The notes under the pieces: generated by a model
What the model was told of the DNA's origin: nothing
Database searches by the model: none
What the model saw: only the letters and a program-made list of their open reading frames with translations
Shown here: positions 62,303-64,000 of the stretch, piece after piece
Numbering within the stretch: position 1 is the stretch's first letter
Layout of the letters: each line of letters opens with the position of its first letter
Origin: Achromobacter marplatensis
GTDB lineage: Bacteria > Pseudomonadota > Gammaproteobacteria > Burkholderiales > Burkholderiaceae_B
Length of the DNA: 64,000 bases
Assembly: GCF_002209535.1 (NCBI RefSeq)
Contig: NZ_NJIG01000004.1
Span: forward strand, 124,001 to 188,000
Reading direction: 5' to 3'
Translations under genes and position numbers: made by a program

Positions 62303-63010
62303 GTGGCATCAGCTTTCATCCATCGTTTCCAAGGCACTGCGGCGTGCCTGGCGTTATGCGCGGGCGTCCTGCTGGGGTTGCCCGCGCAGGCCGCGCACAT
62401 CGTGGTGGATACCGGGCACACCCCCAACCGGCCGGGCGCGACGAGCGCAAGCGGGCGGGTGGAGTACCTGTACAACCTGGATGTCAGCAATCTGGTGGCG
62501 GCCGATCTGCGCGCGGCCGGCGACCGCGTGACCCAGGTGGCAGCCAATGGCGCCGAAGTCGAACTGGGCAAGCGTTCGCGCATGGCGCCGACGGCGGATT
62601 TCTTTGTCTCGATCCATCATGACTCGATGCAACAGCAGTACATCGACGCGGGCCGCCAGCGCGAGTTTGCCGGCTTCTCCGTGTTCGTGTCCGAGCGCAA
62701 TCCCAAGTATGAACAGAGCCTGCGTTGCGCGCGCGCCATCGGCGAGGAGCTGGTGGCTGCCGGCGAAAAGCCTTCGCTGTACCACGCCGAACCGATTGCC
62801 GGCGAAAACCGGCCGCTGCTGGACCGTCGCCTGGGCGTGCATCGTTTCGACGGGTTGGCGGTGTTGAAGACGGCGCCGATGCCTGCCGTGCTGGTGGAGG
62901 TGGGGGTGATCGTGAATCCGGACGAAGAGCGCCGCCTGGCTCGCCCCGAGGTCGTCAAGCGGGTGGCGCAGGCGATCGCGAATGGTGCGCACGCCTGCCA
63001 GCAGCCGTAG
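62303..63010 (+). CDS. N-acetylmuramoyl-L-alanine amidase (Amidase_3 family)
   Basis: A 235-residue Amidase_3 zinc hydrolase that cuts between MurNAc and the peptide. Zinc ligands: His in HIVVDTGHTPNRPG, Glu in GRVEYLYNL and His in DFFVSIHHDSMQ; the catalytic Glu is in AVLVEVGVIVNPDE. The signal peptide ends LPAQAA near residue 34. I prefer the GTG at 62303 because AGGCGG lies 8 bases upstream; the TTG at 62285 would add six residues. No linked divisome or recycling gene is visible. Confidence 0.85.
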   Translation: MASAFIHRFQGTAACLALCAGVLLGLPAQAAHIVVDTGHTPNRPGATSASGRVEYLYNLDVSNLVAADLRAAGDRVTQVAANGAEVELGKRSRMAPTADFFVSIHHDSMQQQYIDAGRQREFAGFSVFVSERNPKYEQSLRCARAIGEELVAAGEKPSLYHAEPIAGENRPLLDRRLGVHRFDGLAVLKTAPMPAVLVEVGVIVNPDEERRLARPEVVKRVAQAIANGAHACQQP

Positions 63011-63078
63011 CGCAAGGCACGCGACAGCGCCGCCACCTTCGATTTTTCAATTCCAGATCGTCGGCGGCGGCGACTGGG

Positions 63079-64000
63079 TCAGTGAGGACTCATCTTGGCG
63101 GTTTCCAGCGGCTTGCCACTCAGGCGCAGCAGCAGGAATCCGGCCACCGCCGAAGCCAGCGAACCGGTCAGTACGCCGATCTTGGTGGCGTCTACGGTTG
63201 CCGCGTCGGTGAAGGCCAGCGCGCCGATGAAGAGGCTCATCGTGAAGCCGATGCCGCACAGCAGCGCCACGCCGTACAACTGCGTGAACGACGCGTGGCG
63301 CGGCAGGCTGGCGACGCCCGTCTTGATGGCCAGCCACGCGAAGCCGAACACACCCAGTTGCTTGCCCAGGAACAGGCCTAGCGCCACGCCTAACGGCACC
63401 GGTTGCGCCAGGCTGTCCAGCCCCATGCCGGCGAACGACACGCCCGCATTGGCAAAGCCGAACACCGGCACGATCAGCAGCGCCACGGGCTTGTGCAGTG
63501 CGTGTTCCAGGTCATGCAGCGGCGAATGCGCTTGCGGCTGGCCGGCATTGCGGGGACGCAGCGGGATCGTCAGCGCCAGCGCGACCCCGGCCAGCGTGGC
63601 ATGCACGCCGGACTTCAGCACGAAATACCACAGCACGGCGCCGATCAGCAGGTAGGGGGTCAACCGCAGCACGCCTGAGCGGTTCAGGCAGAACAGGCAC
63701 ACCAGCAAGGCGCCCGCCATGACCAGGGCGAAGACGTTCAACTGCGAGGTATAGAACAGCGCGATGATGACGATGGCGCCCAGGTCATCCAGGATCGCCA
63801 GTGCGGTCAGGAAGATCTTCAGCGAGGTCGGCACGCGGCTGCCCAACAGCGCCAGGATGCCCAGTGCGAAGGCGATGTCGGTGGCGGCGGGGATCGCCCA
63901 GCCGCGCAGGGTGTCGGGGTTGCCCAGGTTGATCAGCACGTAGATCAGCGCTGGTACCAGCATGCCGCCCAGCGCGGCGATGCCCGGCAGGACGATTCTT
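63079..64000 (-). CDS. nhaA: Na+/H+ antiporter NhaA (5' part outside window)
   Basis: The C-terminal 306 or so codons of NhaA. The frame is open to the last base and continues beyond the window; the terminal bases still encode [13 protein letters not shown], matching family helix IV-region sequence. The [21 protein letters not shown] (ion-binding Asp163/164 region) and [19 protein letters not shown] motifs are present, as is the C-terminal [19 protein letters not shown] block. The protein exports sodium in exchange for protons and regulates pH. Only the first 80 or so residues are missing. Confidence 0.95.
   Translation of the reverse strand, partial: RIVLPGIAALGGMLVPALIYVLINLGNPDTLRGWAIPAATDIAFALGILALLGSRVPTSLKIFLTALAILDDLGAIVIIALFYTSQLNVFALVMAGALLVCLFCLNRSGVLRLTPYLLIGAVLWYFVLKSGVHATLAGVALALTIPLRPRNAGQPQAHSPLHDLEHALHKPVALLIVPVFGFANAGVSFAGMGLDSLAQPVPLGVALGLFLGKQLGVFGFAWLAIKTGVASLPRHASFTQLYGVALLCGIGFTMSLFIGALAFTDAATVDATKIGVLTGSLASAVAGFLLLRLSGKPLETAKMSPH

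Noticed and set aside
1..64000. CRISPR arrays, tRNA/rRNA genes, prophage or insertion sequences
   Set aside because: No regularly spaced direct repeats, tRNA-like folds, transposase motifs or terminal inverted repeats were seen on either strand.

Overview
The window is GC-rich (roughly two thirds G+C) chromosomal DNA with densely packed genes and many 4-bp stop/start overlaps. Its protein set suggests a betaproteobacterium of the Alcaligenaceae, most likely Achromobacter or a close Bordetella relative. Pointers are two Bug-type periplasmic receptors, paired LpxL acyltransferases next to dapF, an HslV with a short N-terminal extension, an ahcY/holin-like/metF operon behind an SAH riboswitch, and several Liv/MHS/GntR/LysR nutrient cassettes. 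No rRNA, tRNA, CRISPR array, transposase or prophage was seen.

Layout. 1-4390: the 3' end of lipA, the dTDP-rhamnose operon rfbBDAC (minus strand) and a cob(I)alamin adenosyltransferase. 4604-7564: a small CusF-like periplasmic protein, then hslVU and dksA with clear terminators. 7691-14365: a zinc block with a COG0523 GTPase, Zur, and a divergent znuCBA operon that continues into a DUF1007/NicO pair (ZevAB-like); a Zur box lies between zur and znuC. 14370-18835: xerC, DUF484, dapF and two lipid A acyltransferases. 18945-20338: metK behind a SAM-II-type riboswitch. 20393-24302: amidase and MHS transporter with a divergent double-domain Lrp regulator. 24343-31582: a branched-chain-type ABC transporter whose LivM, LivG and LivF parts form one polypeptide, with a divergent deacetylase/GntR/flavin-reductase set. 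31595-36678: LysR, Bug receptor, LeuC/LeuD-like hydro-lyase and a dehalogenase-like hydrolase. 36758-41214: DUF1289, a GT4 glycosyltransferase, then SAH riboswitch-ahcY-holin-like-metF. 41243-43481: a second Bug receptor and a lower-GC DUF3800 gene, probably acquired. 43482-47869: the Anbu (proteasome-related) cluster. 47893-56112: fthC, slt, cca, a MidA-like methyltransferase, rhlE and ung. 56179-60455: a Fur-box-preceded ECF sigma/FecR/TonB receptor iron-signalling cassette. 60507-64000: tenA, a 3-hydroxybutyrate dehydrogenase, an amidase_3 hydrolase and the 3' part of nhaA.

The most interesting signal is upstream of the Anbu cluster (ATP-grasp, alpha-E, transglutaminase-like, Anbu peptidase). 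A near-ideal sigma-54 -24/-12 promoter is followed, about 95 bp further upstream, by a perfect NtrC palindrome. This suggests that this poorly understood peptide synthesis/degradation system is switched on by nitrogen limitation. The methionine cycle is also notable: metK and ahcY/metF each sit behind a different riboswitch class, one sensing SAM and one SAH.
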